Part shown: in pieces, positions 40,276 through 49,602 of the stretch
How positions within the stretch are numbered: position 1 is the stretch's first letter
Layout of the letters: each line of letters opens with the position of its first letter
DNA from: Streptomyces olivaceus
GTDB taxonomy: Bacteria; Actinomycetota; Actinomycetes; Streptomycetales; Streptomycetaceae
Direction: 5' to 3'
DNA: 64,000 nt
NCBI RefSeq assembly: GCF_000721235.1
Contig: NZ_JOFH01000020.1
Span: 62,001 to 126,000, forward strand
Made by a program: the position numbers and the translations under genes
Notes under the pieces: generated by a model
The model's database searches: none
What the model saw: only the letters and a program-made list of their open reading frames with translations
Told to the model about the DNA's origin: nothing

Positions 40276-42564
40276 TCAGTGGAAGGCCCGCAGCCGCAGG
40301 CTGTTGGTGACCACGAACACCGAGGAGAAGGCCATCGCCGCCCCCGCGATCATCGGGTTCAGCATTCCGGCGGCGGCCAGCGGCAGCGCGGCCACGTTGT
40401 AGCCGAAGGCCCACACCAGGTTGCCCTTGATGATGGACAGGGTGCGCCGGGACAGCCGGATCGCGTCCGCCGCCACCCGCAGGTCCCCGCGCACCAGCGT
40501 GAGGTCGCCCGCCTCGATCGCCGCGTCCGTGCCCGTGCCCATCGCCAGGCCGAGATCGGCGGTGGCGAGGGCGGCGGCGTCGTTGACCCCGTCCCCGACC
40601 ATGGCGACCGTACGGCCCTCGCTGCGCAGCCGCTCCACCACGGCGACCTTCTCCTCGGGCAGCACCTCGGCGATCACCTCGTCGATCCCGACGGCCGCCG
40701 CGACCGACTCGGCCACCCGGCGGTTGTCGCCGGTCAGCAGGACCGGGGTCAGACCCAGCCGGCGCAGCCGGGCCACCGCCTCGGCGCTGGTCTCCTTGAC
40801 CGCGTCCGCCACGGCGACGACTCCGCGCGCGGTGCCGTCCCAGCCGACCACGACGGCCGTACGGCCGTTTCTCTCGGCCTTCTCGGCGGCTGCGGCCACC
40901 TCGGGCGGCAGGGCATCGTGGAGGCGCCCCACGGCCACCTCACGGCCCGCCACGCGCCCGCGTACGCCCCTGCCGGGAACGTTCTCGAAGTCCTCCACGC
41001 CCGGCAGCGTGCCGAGCCGCTCCTCGGCGCTCGCCGCGACCGCGCGGGCCACCGGGTGCTCGGAGGCGTGCTCGACGGCGCCCGCGAGCCGCAGCACCTC
41101 GTCCTCGTCGGTGCCCTCGGCGGCGTACACCTCGTGCAGGGTCATGCGGCCCGTGGTGACGGTGCCGGTCTTGTCCAGGACGACCGTGTCGACGCGCCGC
41201 GTGGACTCCAGCACCTCCGGCCCCTTGATGAGGATGCCGAGCTGGGCGCCGCGGCCCGTACCGACCAGCAGCGCGGTCGGCGTGGCGAGGCCCAGCGCGC
41301 ACGGGCACGCGATGATCAGTACGGCGACGGCGGCGGTGAACGCGGCGGCGGTGTCGCCCGTGGCGCCGAGCCACCCGCCGAAGGTGGCGAGCGCGATCAC
41401 GAGCACGACGGGCACGAAGACCCCGGAGATCCGGTCGGCGAGGCGCTGCACCTCGGCCTTGCCGCTCTGCGCGTCCTCGACCAGCTTGGCCATCCGCGCC
41501 AGCTGCGTGTCCGCGCCGACGCGGGTCGCCTCGACCACCAGCCGGCCCCCGGCGTTCACCGTGGCGCCGGTGACGGTGTCGCCCACGCCCACGTCCACCG
41601 GCACGGACTCGCCGGTCAGCAGGGAGGCGTCCACCGCCGAGGCGCCCTCGGTCACCGTGCCGTCGGTGGCGATCTTCTCGCCGGGCCGTACGACGAACCG
41701 GTCGCCCACGGCCAGCCGGCCCACCGGTATCCGCACCTCGCGGCCCTCCCGCAGTACGGCCACGTCCTTCGCGCCCAGCTCCATCAGCGCCCGCAGCGCG
41801 GCACCGGCGCTGCGCTTGGAGCGGGCCTCCAGCCAGCGGCCGAGGAGGAGGAATACGGTGACGCCGGCGGCGGCCTCCAGGTAGATCAGGGAGGCGCCGT
41901 CGGTGCGGGAGACGGTGAGGTCGAAGCCGTGCCGCATGCCCGGCATGCCCGCGTCCCCGAAGAACAGCGCCCACAGCGACCAGCCGAACGCCGCCAGTGT
42001 GCCGAGCGAGACCAGCGTGTCCATGGTCGCCGCGCCGTGCCGGAGGTTGGTCCAGGCGGCGCGGTGGAAGAGCAGTCCGCCCCAGACGACGACGGGGGCG
42101 GCCAGGGTGAGCGAGAGCCACTGCCAGTTGTCGAACTGGAGCGCCGGAACCATCGCGAGCAGGACGACGGGGGCGGCGAGGAGGACGGAGACGACCAGAC
42201 GCTGCCGGAGGACCGACAACTCGGCATCGGCACCCGCGTCCCCGGTGTCTGCCGCGTCGGCTTCGTCCGCGGACGCCTGCGGGGCCGGTGCCGGCTCCTC
42301 GGCGGTGTACCCGGTCTTCACGACGGTGGCGATCAGGTCGGCGACCCCGGTGGTCGCCGGGTAGCTGACCCGGGCCTTCTCCGTGGCGTAGTTCACCGTG
42401 GCGGTGACGCCGTCCATGCGGTTGAGCTTCTTCTCGACGCGGGCGGCGCAGGACGCGCAGGTCATTCCGCCGATGAGCAGCTCGACCTCGGCGGCATCCG
42501 GGTCGGTGGCCGTGGGACGGGTGGCGTCGGTGGCGCCCGTGGGTGTTTCCGCGGTGGTGGTCAT
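40276..42564 (-). CDS. copA: Copper-exporting P1B-type ATPase
   Basis: A 762-residue heavy-metal P-type ATPase. One N-terminal HMA domain has the metal site GMTCASC (residues 33-39). The membrane metal site is CPC in [13 protein letters not shown], the phosphorylation site is DKTGTVTTG, and the hinge is [14 protein letters not shown]; the HP motif is [11 protein letters not shown] plus C-terminal YN and MxxS-type segments ([25 protein letters not shown]) indicate Cu(I) export. ATG 42564 has GGAG eight bases upstream. It is preceded by a CopZ-like chaperone (98-base gap) behind a CsoR-type operator. Confidence 0.95.
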   Translation of the reverse strand: MTTTAETPTGATDATRPTATDPDAAEVELLIGGMTCASCAARVEKKLNRMDGVTATVNYATEKARVSYPATTGVADLIATVVKTGYTAEEPAPAPQASADEADAADTGDAGADAELSVLRQRLVVSVLLAAPVVLLAMVPALQFDNWQWLSLTLAAPVVVWGGLLFHRAAWTNLRHGAATMDTLVSLGTLAAFGWSLWALFFGDAGMPGMRHGFDLTVSRTDGASLIYLEAAAGVTVFLLLGRWLEARSKRSAGAALRALMELGAKDVAVLREGREVRIPVGRLAVGDRFVVRPGEKIATDGTVTEGASAVDASLLTGESVPVDVGVGDTVTGATVNAGGRLVVEATRVGADTQLARMAKLVEDAQSGKAEVQRLADRISGVFVPVVLVIALATFGGWLGATGDTAAAFTAAVAVLIIACPCALGLATPTALLVGTGRGAQLGILIKGPEVLESTRRVDTVVLDKTGTVTTGRMTLHEVYAAEGTDEDEVLRLAGAVEHASEHPVARAVAASAEERLGTLPGVEDFENVPGRGVRGRVAGREVAVGRLHDALPPEVAAAAEKAERNGRTAVVVGWDGTARGVVAVADAVKETSAEAVARLRRLGLTPVLLTGDNRRVAESVAAAVGIDEVIAEVLPEEKVAVVERLRSEGRTVAMVGDGVNDAAALATADLGLAMGTGTDAAIEAGDLTLVRGDLRVAADAIRLSRRTLSIIKGNLVWAFGYNVAALPLAAAGMLNPMIAGAAMAFSSVFVVTNSLRLRAFH

Positions 42565-42662
42565 CCGGGACTCCAGACGGGCCGGCCGGACCGCGCGGGG
42601 CCCGGCCGGAGGGACGGGGCGGGGTGGAAGGGGTGGGCGTGGCGAGGCGAAGCGGACGGGGC

Positions 42663-42902
42663 TCAGGCCCTGCCGACCAGCTCGAAGCCCGCCTCGTCCA
42701 CGGCGGCCCGTACGGCCGCGTCGTCGAGGGGGGATTCGGAGACGACGGTGACCTCGCCGGTGGCGGCCACGGCCTGCACCGAGCCGACGCCCGCGATCTC
42801 GGAGATCTCGCCGGAGACGGCGCCCTCGCAGTGTCCGCAGCTCATCCCGCTCACCTTGTAGACGGTGGTGACGGAACCCTGGGTGTCGGTCTGGGCGGTC
42901 AT
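42663..42902 (-). CDS. copZ: Copper chaperone CopZ (HMA domain)
   Basis: A 79-residue single heavy-metal-associated domain. The metal-binding motif GMSCGHC is at residues 19-25, and the fold ends with the helix [14 protein letters not shown]. It should carry Cu(I) to the CopA ATPase encoded just downstream. Start ATG has GAGGAG eight bases upstream. It is the first gene behind the CsoR-like operator, so copper induces the pair. An HMA domain with M-x-C-x-x-C is standard. Confidence 0.93.
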   Translation of the reverse strand: MTAQTDTQGSVTTVYKVSGMSCGHCEGAVSGEISEIAGVGSVQAVAATGEVTVVSESPLDDAAVRAAVDEAGFELVGRA

Positions 42903-42974
42903 GTGGTTACTCCTCGTCGGGGGTGCGCATGGTCGGGTACCCGTGGCCCGCTCCGGACCACGCACCATCCACTG

Positions 42975-42989
42975 TACCCCTAGGGGGTA
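42975..42989. promoter_or_regulatory. CsoR-type copper operator
   Basis: TACCCCTAGGGGGTA, a G/C-tract palindrome typical of CsoR sites, about 73 bases before copZ. The csoR gene is not in the window. Confidence 0.75.
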
Positions 42990-43061
42990 TGAACCGAGCC
43001 CCACCCGTCCCCTGCGCCGCGCCCGTGCCCGATGTCCGGGACCGGGGAGTCGGCGGGCGCC

Positions 43062-43253
43062 CTATCTGTTCCGGTTGCGGGGGCGGGAGGCCACCCAGGC
43101 GCGGATCGTGTCCGCGTACCAGTACGGCTTTCCGCGTTCCACGTGGTCGGGCGGCGGCAGCAGTCCGTGCTTGCGGTACGAGCGCACGGTGCCCGGCTGC
43201 ACCCGGATGTGGGCGGCGATGTCCTGGTAGGACCAGAGCCTTCGGTCGGTCAC
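43062..43253 (-). CDS. Small MerR-like helix-turn-helix protein
   Basis: A 63-residue protein that is almost entirely a winged-helix DNA-binding domain: LWSYQDIAAHIRVQPGTVRSYRKHGLLPPPDHVERGKPYWYADTIRAWVAS gives a MerR/excisionase-like HTH and wing with the typical W-x-x-x-x-I-x-x-W end. GTG 43253 has GGGGAGGTG about seven bases upstream. Such tiny proteins regulate or remodel DNA without an effector domain. It lies between the copper genes and mmsA; no linked function is evident. No gene is seen in the following 820 bases upstream (43254-44074). Confidence 0.72.
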   Translation of the reverse strand: MTDRRLWSYQDIAAHIRVQPGTVRSYRKHGLLPPPDHVERGKPYWYADTIRAWVASRPRNRNR

Positions 43254-43606
43254 TGGTTGCACCTCCCCGCGCATGCCGCGGCGGCGGCCGGGGACGGCCG
43301 CCGGGGGGAGCCGGGCGCTGCGCTGGCGATCATCAGCCTGTGCCGGGTGAACGACGCGAGGGGGTGGACGGCCGGGTGCCGTTCCCGGGTGTGACGGAAA
43401 ACCCGCGAGCCCGTGACAAGCGTGACCAGAAGGTCGATTTTGTGACACGGACGGCACAAACGGCGTACGCCGGGTGCGTCTTCGTCGCGGGACTCGCGTC
43501 GTGCGCCCGGTGCACTCCCGTACGCCCGTGGTGCACCGGGCGTACACCTGCGCGGTGCCTCGGGCCACCCTCTCGGGGCAAGTCGTCCGAATGTCCGGAC
43601 AAAACA

Positions 43607-43635
43607 TTGACAGGCCGCACGCGCGGGGCTAGAAA
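43607..43635 (+). promoter_or_regulatory. HrdB-type promoter in the long gap upstream of mmsA
   Basis: TTGACA (43607-43612), 17-base spacer, TAGAAA (43630-43635). Almost consensus, but 440 bases before mmsA. The stretch between could be a long leader or contain an unannotated small gene starting near 43671, which has a possible ribosome site but no protein-like composition. Confidence 0.6.
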
Positions 43636-44074
43636 CCGGGGTGACGTACGGCGGGCACGAAGGGAACGCGATGGCGCACGGCCTGATCGCCGGGGGACCG
43701 GAGTCCGCCCGCGCCGCCGACCGTTCCCCCACCGAACGCCTCCGGCGCGGGCCGGCCGCCCCGCCCTGGCAGGAGCGAGGCACGAGCACCGGCTCCCGGC
43801 TCGCACCGGCCCCGCGCCGGAGGTCTCCCCGTGGTCGCACCGATGGGCGCAGGCGCCGGGGCGCGCACACTGCTCCACGTGTCTACGCCGGCCCCCGAAC
43901 CGCAGACACAGTGTCGGGCGCGTCCGCGGCGCCCGGCTGCTGGGATGGAGTCACGGCCGGGACCGGAAGACGACCGCCACCGGTCACGGCTCGTACGCAG
44001 CTCGCACAGCCACCGCAGCACCCACGGCACGTCGTCTCGACCCGTCGCCGCCATCTGTGAAGGAGTTCCCGGTC

Positions 44075-45577
44075 ATGACGAAGATCGTCAACCACTGGAT
44101 CGGCGGCAAGACCGCCGAAGGCGCCTCGGGCACGTACGGGCCGGTGACGGACCCGGCGACCGGCGCGGTCACCACCAAGGTCGCCTTCGCCTCCGTGGAC
44201 GAGGTGGACGCCGCGGTCGCCGCCGCCAAGGAGGCGTACCTGACCTGGGGTCAGTCCTCGCTGGCCCAGCGCACCTCGGTCCTGTTCACATTCCGGGCGC
44301 TGCTGGACGCGCACCGCGACGAGATCGCCGAGCTGATCACCGCCGAGCACGGCAAGGTGCACTCCGACGCGCTCGGCGAGGTCGCCCGCGGCCTGGAGAT
44401 CGTCGACCTCGCCTGCGGCATCAGCGTGCAGCTCAAGGGCGAGCTGTCGACGCAGGTCGCCACCCGCGTCGACGTGTCCTCGATCCGGCAGCCGCTCGGC
44501 GTGGTCGCCGGCATCACGCCGTTCAACTTCCCGGCGATGGTGCCGCTGTGGATGTTCCCGATCGCCGTCGCCTGCGGCAACACCTTCGTGCTCAAGCCGA
44601 GCGAGAAGGACCCGTCGGCCGCCGTGCGGCTCGGCGAACTGCTCGCCGAGGCGGGCCTGCCGGACGGCGTCTTCAACGTCGTGCACGGCGACAAGGTGGC
44701 CGTGGACCGCCTGCTCGAACACCCGGACGTCAAGGCCGTCTCCTTCGTCGGCTCGACCCCCATCGCCCGCTACATCCACACCACCGCCTCCGCGAACGGC
44801 AAGCGCGTGCAGGCCCTCGGCGGTGCCAAGAACCACATGCTGGTCCTCCCGGACGCCGACCTCGACGCCGCGGCCGACGCGGCGGTGAGCGCGGCCTACG
44901 GCTCCGCGGGCGAGCGCTGCATGGCGATCTCCGCAGTCGTCGCGGTCGGCGCCGTCGGCGACACGCTGGTCGAGAAGATCCGCGAGCGCGCCGAGAAGAT
45001 CAAGATCGGGCCCGGCACCGACCCGTCCTCCGAGATGGGCCCGCTCATCACCGCGGCGCACCGCGACAAGGTCGCCTCCTACGTCGAGGGCGCGGCGGCC
45101 GAGGGCTGCGAGGTGGTCCTGGACGGCACCGGGTACACGGTCGACGGCCACGAGGACGGCCACTGGATCGGCATCTCGCTGCTCGACCGGGTGCCGACCA
45201 CCGCGAAGGCGTACCGGGACGAGATCTTCGGCCCGGTGCTGTGCGTGCTCCGCGCGGAGACGTACGAGGAGGGCGTGGCCCTGATCAACGCCTCGCCGTT
45301 CGGCAACGGCACCGCGATCTTCACCCGGGACGGCGGCGCGGCCCGCCGCTTCCAGCTGGAGATCGAGGCCGGCATGGTCGGCGTGAACGTCCCGATCCCG
45401 GTCCCCGTCGGCTACCACTCCTTCGGCGGCTGGAAGGACTCGCTCTTCGGCGACCACCACATCTACGGCAACGACGGCACGCACTTCTACACCCGCGGCA
45501 AGGTCGTCACCACCCGCTGGCCGGACCCGGCCGACGCCCCGGCGGGTGTGGACCTCGGCTTCCCGCGCAACCACTGA
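44075..45577 (+). CDS. mmsA: CoA-acylating methylmalonate-semialdehyde dehydrogenase
   Basis: A 500-residue aldehyde dehydrogenase of the MmsA branch, which turns methylmalonate or malonate semialdehyde into propionyl- or acetyl-CoA during valine, pyrimidine and inositol breakdown. The catalytic Cys is in SAGERCMAISAVV; NAD-binding elements GITPFNFPAMVPLWMFP and FVGSTPIARYI are characteristic, and the FNFP motif marks the MmsA group. The glutamate of ordinary ALDHs is replaced, as expected for CoA-dependent members. ATG 44075 has GAAGGAG about nine bases upstream. A GC hairpin lies after the stop. Confidence 0.95.
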   Translation: MTKIVNHWIGGKTAEGASGTYGPVTDPATGAVTTKVAFASVDEVDAAVAAAKEAYLTWGQSSLAQRTSVLFTFRALLDAHRDEIAELITAEHGKVHSDALGEVARGLEIVDLACGISVQLKGELSTQVATRVDVSSIRQPLGVVAGITPFNFPAMVPLWMFPIAVACGNTFVLKPSEKDPSAAVRLGELLAEAGLPDGVFNVVHGDKVAVDRLLEHPDVKAVSFVGSTPIARYIHTTASANGKRVQALGGAKNHMLVLPDADLDAAADAAVSAAYGSAGERCMAISAVVAVGAVGDTLVEKIRERAEKIKIGPGTDPSSEMGPLITAAHRDKVASYVEGAAAEGCEVVLDGTGYTVDGHEDGHWIGISLLDRVPTTAKAYRDEIFGPVLCVLRAETYEEGVALINASPFGNGTAIFTRDGGAARRFQLEIEAGMVGVNVPIPVPVGYHSFGGWKDSLFGDHHIYGNDGTHFYTRGKVVTTRWPDPADAPAGVDLGFPRNH

Positions 45578-45602
45578 TCCCTCGCAACCCTTCGGCCGCC
45601 CG

Positions 45603-45630
45603 GCGGCGTCCTCCCCACCGAGGACGCCGC
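45603..45630 (+). terminator. GC hairpin after mmsA
   Basis: GCGGCGTCCTC (45603-45613), loop of six, GAGGACGCCGC (45620-45630). No U-tract. Confidence 0.6.
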
Positions 45631-45817
45631 GAGCCGAGCGCCGGGAAGACCCGCCCAGCGCCGGAAGACCGGAAAAGCCGTCCCGGCGACCGCGGGGCGG
45701 CCCGCCGCTCCTACCGCGCCAGCGGTACGCGGCACCGGTCCCGTACATCCCTGGGAGGGGCGGCGGTTCAGCCCCGGGTCTGCCTCCGTTGTCGGTGGCT
45801 GCCCGTACCGTTGACGC

Positions 45818-48493
45818 ATGGATCTTCGACTGCCCCGCGTGCGGGGGCTGCTGCGGGAGCCGCGGACGCTGCTGCGGGGCCCCCGGCGGGTGATCGCCGC
45901 CGCGGCCGCCGTCGTCGTGCTCGCCGGGGCCGGGACGTGGACGGCCGTCGCCGGCGACGACCCGCCCGCGGTGCAGCGGGCCGACCGGACCGTGGCCGTG
46001 GGCGACGGAGTCCGCCTGGACACCTCGTACTTCACGGCCGGCTCCGACGGCCGCCGCCCCGCCGTGCTGCTCGCGCACGGCTTCGGCGGCAGCAAGGCGG
46101 ACATGCGGGAGCAGGCCGAGGACCTCGCGCGCGACGGGTACGCCGTCCTGACCTGGTCGGCACGCGGCTTCGGCAAGTCCACGGGAAAGATCGGGCTGAA
46201 CGCCCCGGACGGCGAGGTCGCCGACGTCTCCCGGCTGATCGACTGGCTGGCCGAGCGGCCCGAGGTCCGGCTGGACGGGAAGGGCGACCCGCGCGTGGGC
46301 GTGGCCGGGGGTTCCTACGGCGGGGCGGTCTCGCTCCTCGCCGCCGGGCACGACCGTCGGGTGGACGCCATCGCCCCCGCCCTGACCTACTGGAACCTGT
46401 CGGACGCCCTCTTCCCGAACGGCGTCTTCAAGAAGCTGTGGGCCGGCATCTTCGTCACCATGGGCGGCGGCTGCGACCGCTTCGAGGACGAGCTGTGCCG
46501 GATGTACCAGCGGGTCGCCGAGTCGGGCAAGCCCGACGCCGAGGCCACCGGGCTGCTCGACGCGCGCAGCCCGCAGGCCGTCGGGGACCGCATCGACGTG
46601 CCCACGCTGCTGACGCAGGGCCAGACCGACTCCCTCTTCCCGCTCGGCCAGGCCGACCTGGCCGCCGAGGCGATCCGGGGCAACGGCGCGCCGGTCGCCG
46701 TCGACTGGGTCGCGGGCGGCCACGACGGCGGCGACCTGGAGGCGGACCGCGTCGCCGACCGCACCGAGGCCTGGTTCGACCGGTACCTCAAGGGCGACGA
46801 GTCGGCCGGCACCGGCCCCGGATTCCGCGTCAGCCGCACCCTCGGCACCGGCAGCGGCGACGGCGAGCCCCGGCTGGAGGGCGTGAGCGGCGACTCCTAC
46901 CCCGGCCTGCGCGGCGACCCGCACACCGTCGCCCTGCGCGGCCGCGAGCAGAGCTTCGACAACCCGGCCGGCGCGAGCCCGCCCGCCGTCTCCGCGCTCC
47001 CGGGCATCGGCGGCGCCGGCGGGCTCTCCCGGCTCTCCTCGCTCGGCGTCGGCATCTCCCTGGACTTCCCCGGCCAGTTCGCCGCCTTCGAGTCGGCGCC
47101 CGTGCGCGAGGACCTGCGGATCACCGGCTCGCCGACCGCCACCGTCCACGTGAAGTCCAGCAGCGACGACGCCGTGCTCTTCGCCAAGGTGTACGACGTC
47201 GGTCCGGGCGGCAGCCAACAGATCCTCCCCGCCCAGCTGGTCACCCCGATCCGGGTGGCGGACGCCAAGGCCGGCCGGGACGTACGCGTCACCCTGCCCG
47301 CCGTCGACCACGAGGTGGACCGCGGACACCGGCTGCGCCTGGTCCTCGCCTCCACCGACCTCGGGTACGCCTCCCCGGCCGCGCCCGCCACGTACACCGT
47401 CTCCCTCAAGGGCGGCGGCCTGTCGGTGCCGACGGCGCTCGGCGACACCGGGGCGGCGGCCGGGCTGCCCGCCTGGGTCTGGTGGGCGCCCCTGGCGGGC
47501 GCGGCCGTGGCGGCGGCGCTGCTGCTGACCGCCCGACGCCGCACCTCGGCCCCGCCCCCCGACCCGGCGCTGGCCGAAGTGCCCCTCCAGATCACCGGCC
47601 TGACCAAGCGGTACGCCAAGTCCGCCGACCGGTACGCCGTGCGGGACCTGTCCTTCCGCGTGGAGCAGGGCCAGGTCCTCGGCCTGCTCGGACCGAACGG
47701 CGCGGGCAAGACGACGACCCTGCGCATGCTGATGGGCCTGATCGCCCCGGACGGCGGCGACATCCGCGTCTTCGGCCACGCCATCGCGCCCGGCGCCCCG
47801 GTGCTCTCCCGCGTCGGCGCCTTCGTCGAGGGCGCGGGCTTCCTGCCGCACCTGTCCGGCCGGGAGAACCTGGAGCTGTACTGGCGGGCCACCGGCCGGC
47901 CGCCCGAGGACGCCCACCTGGACGAGGCTCTGGAGATCGCCGGTCTCGGCGACGCGCTCGCCCGCGCGGTGCGCACCTACTCGCAGGGCATGCGCCAGCG
48001 CCTCGCCATCGCCCAGGCCATGCTGGGCCTGCCCGATCTGCTGATCCTGGACGAGCCGACCAACGGCCTCGACCCGCCCCAGATCCGCGAGATGCGCGAG
48101 GTGATGATCCGCTACGCGGCGGCGGGGCGCACGGTGATCGTCTCCAGCCACCTGCTGTCCGAGGTCGAGCAGAGCTGCACCCACCTGGTCGTGATGGACC
48201 ACGGGCAGCTCGTGCAGGCGGGGCCGGTCGGCGAGATCGTCGGCTCCGGCGACACACTGCTGGTGGGCACCTCCGCGCGCGTGGACGGCCCGCTCGTCGA
48301 GAAGGTCGCCGCGCTGCCCGGCGTGTCCTCGGCCACCGCCACCGACGGCGGCCTGCTGGTCCGCCTCGGCGGCGACGGCACCGCGCGGGACCTGATCCCC
48401 GAACTCGTCCGCCTGGACGTGCCCGTGGAGTCGGTGGGCCCCCACCGGCGCCTGGAGGACGCCTTCCTCACCCTGATCGGAGACTCGGCATGA
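45818..48493 (+). CDS. Fusion of CocE/NonD-type hydrolase with an ABC transporter ATPase
   Basis: An 891-residue protein with an unusual order of parts. Residues 25-45 form a membrane helix; 60-310 are an alpha/beta hydrolase of the X-Pro-peptidase/CocE type with nucleophile motif GGSYGG (about residue 165), Asp in TQGQTDSLFP and His in GGHDGGD; 390-540 are the matching beta-jelly-roll domain; a second helix is at about 551-571; and 590-891 are a full ABC cassette with Walker A GPNGAGKTT, signature YSQGMRQRL, Walker B LLILDEPTNGLD. The hydrolase would lie outside and the ATPase inside. ATPase and next gene's permease form an exporter. Frame is unbroken. Confidence 0.88.
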   Translation: MDLRLPRVRGLLREPRTLLRGPRRVIAAAAAVVVLAGAGTWTAVAGDDPPAVQRADRTVAVGDGVRLDTSYFTAGSDGRRPAVLLAHGFGGSKADMREQAEDLARDGYAVLTWSARGFGKSTGKIGLNAPDGEVADVSRLIDWLAERPEVRLDGKGDPRVGVAGGSYGGAVSLLAAGHDRRVDAIAPALTYWNLSDALFPNGVFKKLWAGIFVTMGGGCDRFEDELCRMYQRVAESGKPDAEATGLLDARSPQAVGDRIDVPTLLTQGQTDSLFPLGQADLAAEAIRGNGAPVAVDWVAGGHDGGDLEADRVADRTEAWFDRYLKGDESAGTGPGFRVSRTLGTGSGDGEPRLEGVSGDSYPGLRGDPHTVALRGREQSFDNPAGASPPAVSALPGIGGAGGLSRLSSLGVGISLDFPGQFAAFESAPVREDLRITGSPTATVHVKSSSDDAVLFAKVYDVGPGGSQQILPAQLVTPIRVADAKAGRDVRVTLPAVDHEVDRGHRLRLVLASTDLGYASPAAPATYTVSLKGGGLSVPTALGDTGAAAGLPAWVWWAPLAGAAVAAALLLTARRRTSAPPPDPALAEVPLQITGLTKRYAKSADRYAVRDLSFRVEQGQVLGLLGPNGAGKTTTLRMLMGLIAPDGGDIRVFGHAIAPGAPVLSRVGAFVEGAGFLPHLSGRENLELYWRATGRPPEDAHLDEALEIAGLGDALARAVRTYSQGMRQRLAIAQAMLGLPDLLILDEPTNGLDPPQIREMREVMIRYAAAGRTVIVSSHLLSEVEQSCTHLVVMDHGQLVQAGPVGEIVGSGDTLLVGTSARVDGPLVEKVAALPGVSSATATDGGLLVRLGGDGTARDLIPELVRLDVPVESVGPHRRLEDAFLTLIGDSA

Positions 48494-49419
48494 GCAGCAC
48501 CAGCACGCCGCCTGCCGACCGCACCGAGGCCACCGAGGCCACCGGGTCCACCGGGCCCGCCGGGTCCGCCGGTCCGCGTGAGGTCGCCGACGGTTACCGC
48601 GCGGGGCGCACGCTGCCCGTGCGGGTCGAGCTGATCCGGCAGCTGAAGCGGCGGCGGACCATGATGATGGGCGGCATCCTCTTCGCCCTGCCGTTCGTGC
48701 TGCTCGTCGCCTTCCGCATCGGCGGCGAGCCCGGCGGCGCCAACAACCAGGTCAGCCTCATGGACTCGGCCACCGCGTCGGGCGCCAACTTCGCCGCCGT
48801 CAACCTCTTCGCGTCCGCCGGCTTCCTGCTTGTCGTACCCGTCGCCCTGTTCTTCGGGGACACGGTCGCCTCCGAGGCCGGCTGGTCCTCGCTGCGCTAC
48901 CTGCTCGCCGCGCCGGTACCGCGGGCCCGGCTGCTCTGGTCCAAGCTGGTCGTCGCCCTCCTGCTGAGCCTCGCCGCCATCGTGCTGCTGCCGCTGGTCG
49001 CCCTCGCCGTCGGCAGCGTCGCCTACGGCTGGGGACCGCTGGAGCTGCCCACCGGCGGCAGCCTGGCCACCGGCACCGCGGCCGAACGCCTGGCGATCAC
49101 GGTGGCGTACGTCTTCGTCTCGCAACTGGTCACCGCCGCACTGGCGTTCTGGCTCTCCACCAAGACGGACGCGCCGCTCGGCGCCGTCGGCGGCGCCGTC
49201 GGTCTGACCATCATCGGCAACGTCCTGGACGAGGTGACCGCCCTCGGCGACTGGCGCGACTTCCTGCCCGCGCACTGGCAGTACGCCTGGCTGGACACCG
49301 TCCGCCCCGACCTGGACTGGACCCGCCTGATCCAGGGCACATCGCTGTCGGTGACGTACGCCCTCGTCCTCTTCGCCCTGGCCTTCCGCAACTTCGCCCG
49401 CAAGGACGTCGTGTCCTGA
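48490..49419 (+). CDS. ABC-2-type transporter permease
   Basis: A 309-residue membrane protein with six or so helices beginning near residue 60 (MMMGGILFALPFVLLVAFRIG) and a hydrophilic Thr/Gly-rich N-terminus of 30 residues coded by repeated ACCGAGGCC-like units. The ABC-2 layout (short loops, FFGDTVASEAGWSSLRYLLA after helix 2-3) is typical. ATG 48490 overlaps the stop of the hydrolase-ATPase gene by four bases (ATGA), so the two form one exporter. Substrate unknown; the fused hydrolase hints at processing of what is moved. Confidence 0.85.
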   Translation: MSSTSTPPADRTEATEATGSTGPAGSAGPREVADGYRAGRTLPVRVELIRQLKRRRTMMMGGILFALPFVLLVAFRIGGEPGGANNQVSLMDSATASGANFAAVNLFASAGFLLVVPVALFFGDTVASEAGWSSLRYLLAAPVPRARLLWSKLVVALLLSLAAIVLLPLVALAVGSVAYGWGPLELPTGGSLATGTAAERLAITVAYVFVSQLVTAALAFWLSTKTDAPLGAVGGAVGLTIIGNVLDEVTALGDWRDFLPAHWQYAWLDTVRPDLDWTRLIQGTSLSVTYALVLFALAFRNFARKDVVS

Positions 49420-49517
49420 GCCGCCCCTGAGGGCGCGGCGACCCGGCCTCGCCCCAGCCCTCGCGGACGCCGGCGGACTCCGGTCCGCCGGCCGGTGATC
49501 CGCCCATTGACGTTTCC

Positions 49518-49547
49518 TTACTTCCGGGTAAGTTTACTCGGAAGTAA
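49518..49547. promoter_or_regulatory. Inverted repeat upstream of acyl-CoA ligase (TetR-type operator)
   Basis: TTACTTCCG (49518-49526) and CGGAAGTAA (49539-49547), perfect nine-base arms with 12 bases between, in an AT-richer patch. Fits a TetR-type regulator of fatty acid degradation. Confidence 0.65.
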
Positions 49548-49602
49548 GTAAGCGGGACGTACCCGCGACAGCGCAGCAGCCCCACCGCGACCGGGAGCCG
49601 TC

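Noticed and set aside
43641..44060. Possible small gene upstream of mmsA
   Set aside because: It has a fair ribosome site and promoter but the translation is Arg/Pro/Ala low-complexity without protein-like pattern; left as a long leader.
43883..48445. 1520-codon minus-strand open frame over mmsA and the hydrolase-ABC fusion
   Set aside because: Antisense shadow of two firm plus-strand genes; no domain, no ribosome site.
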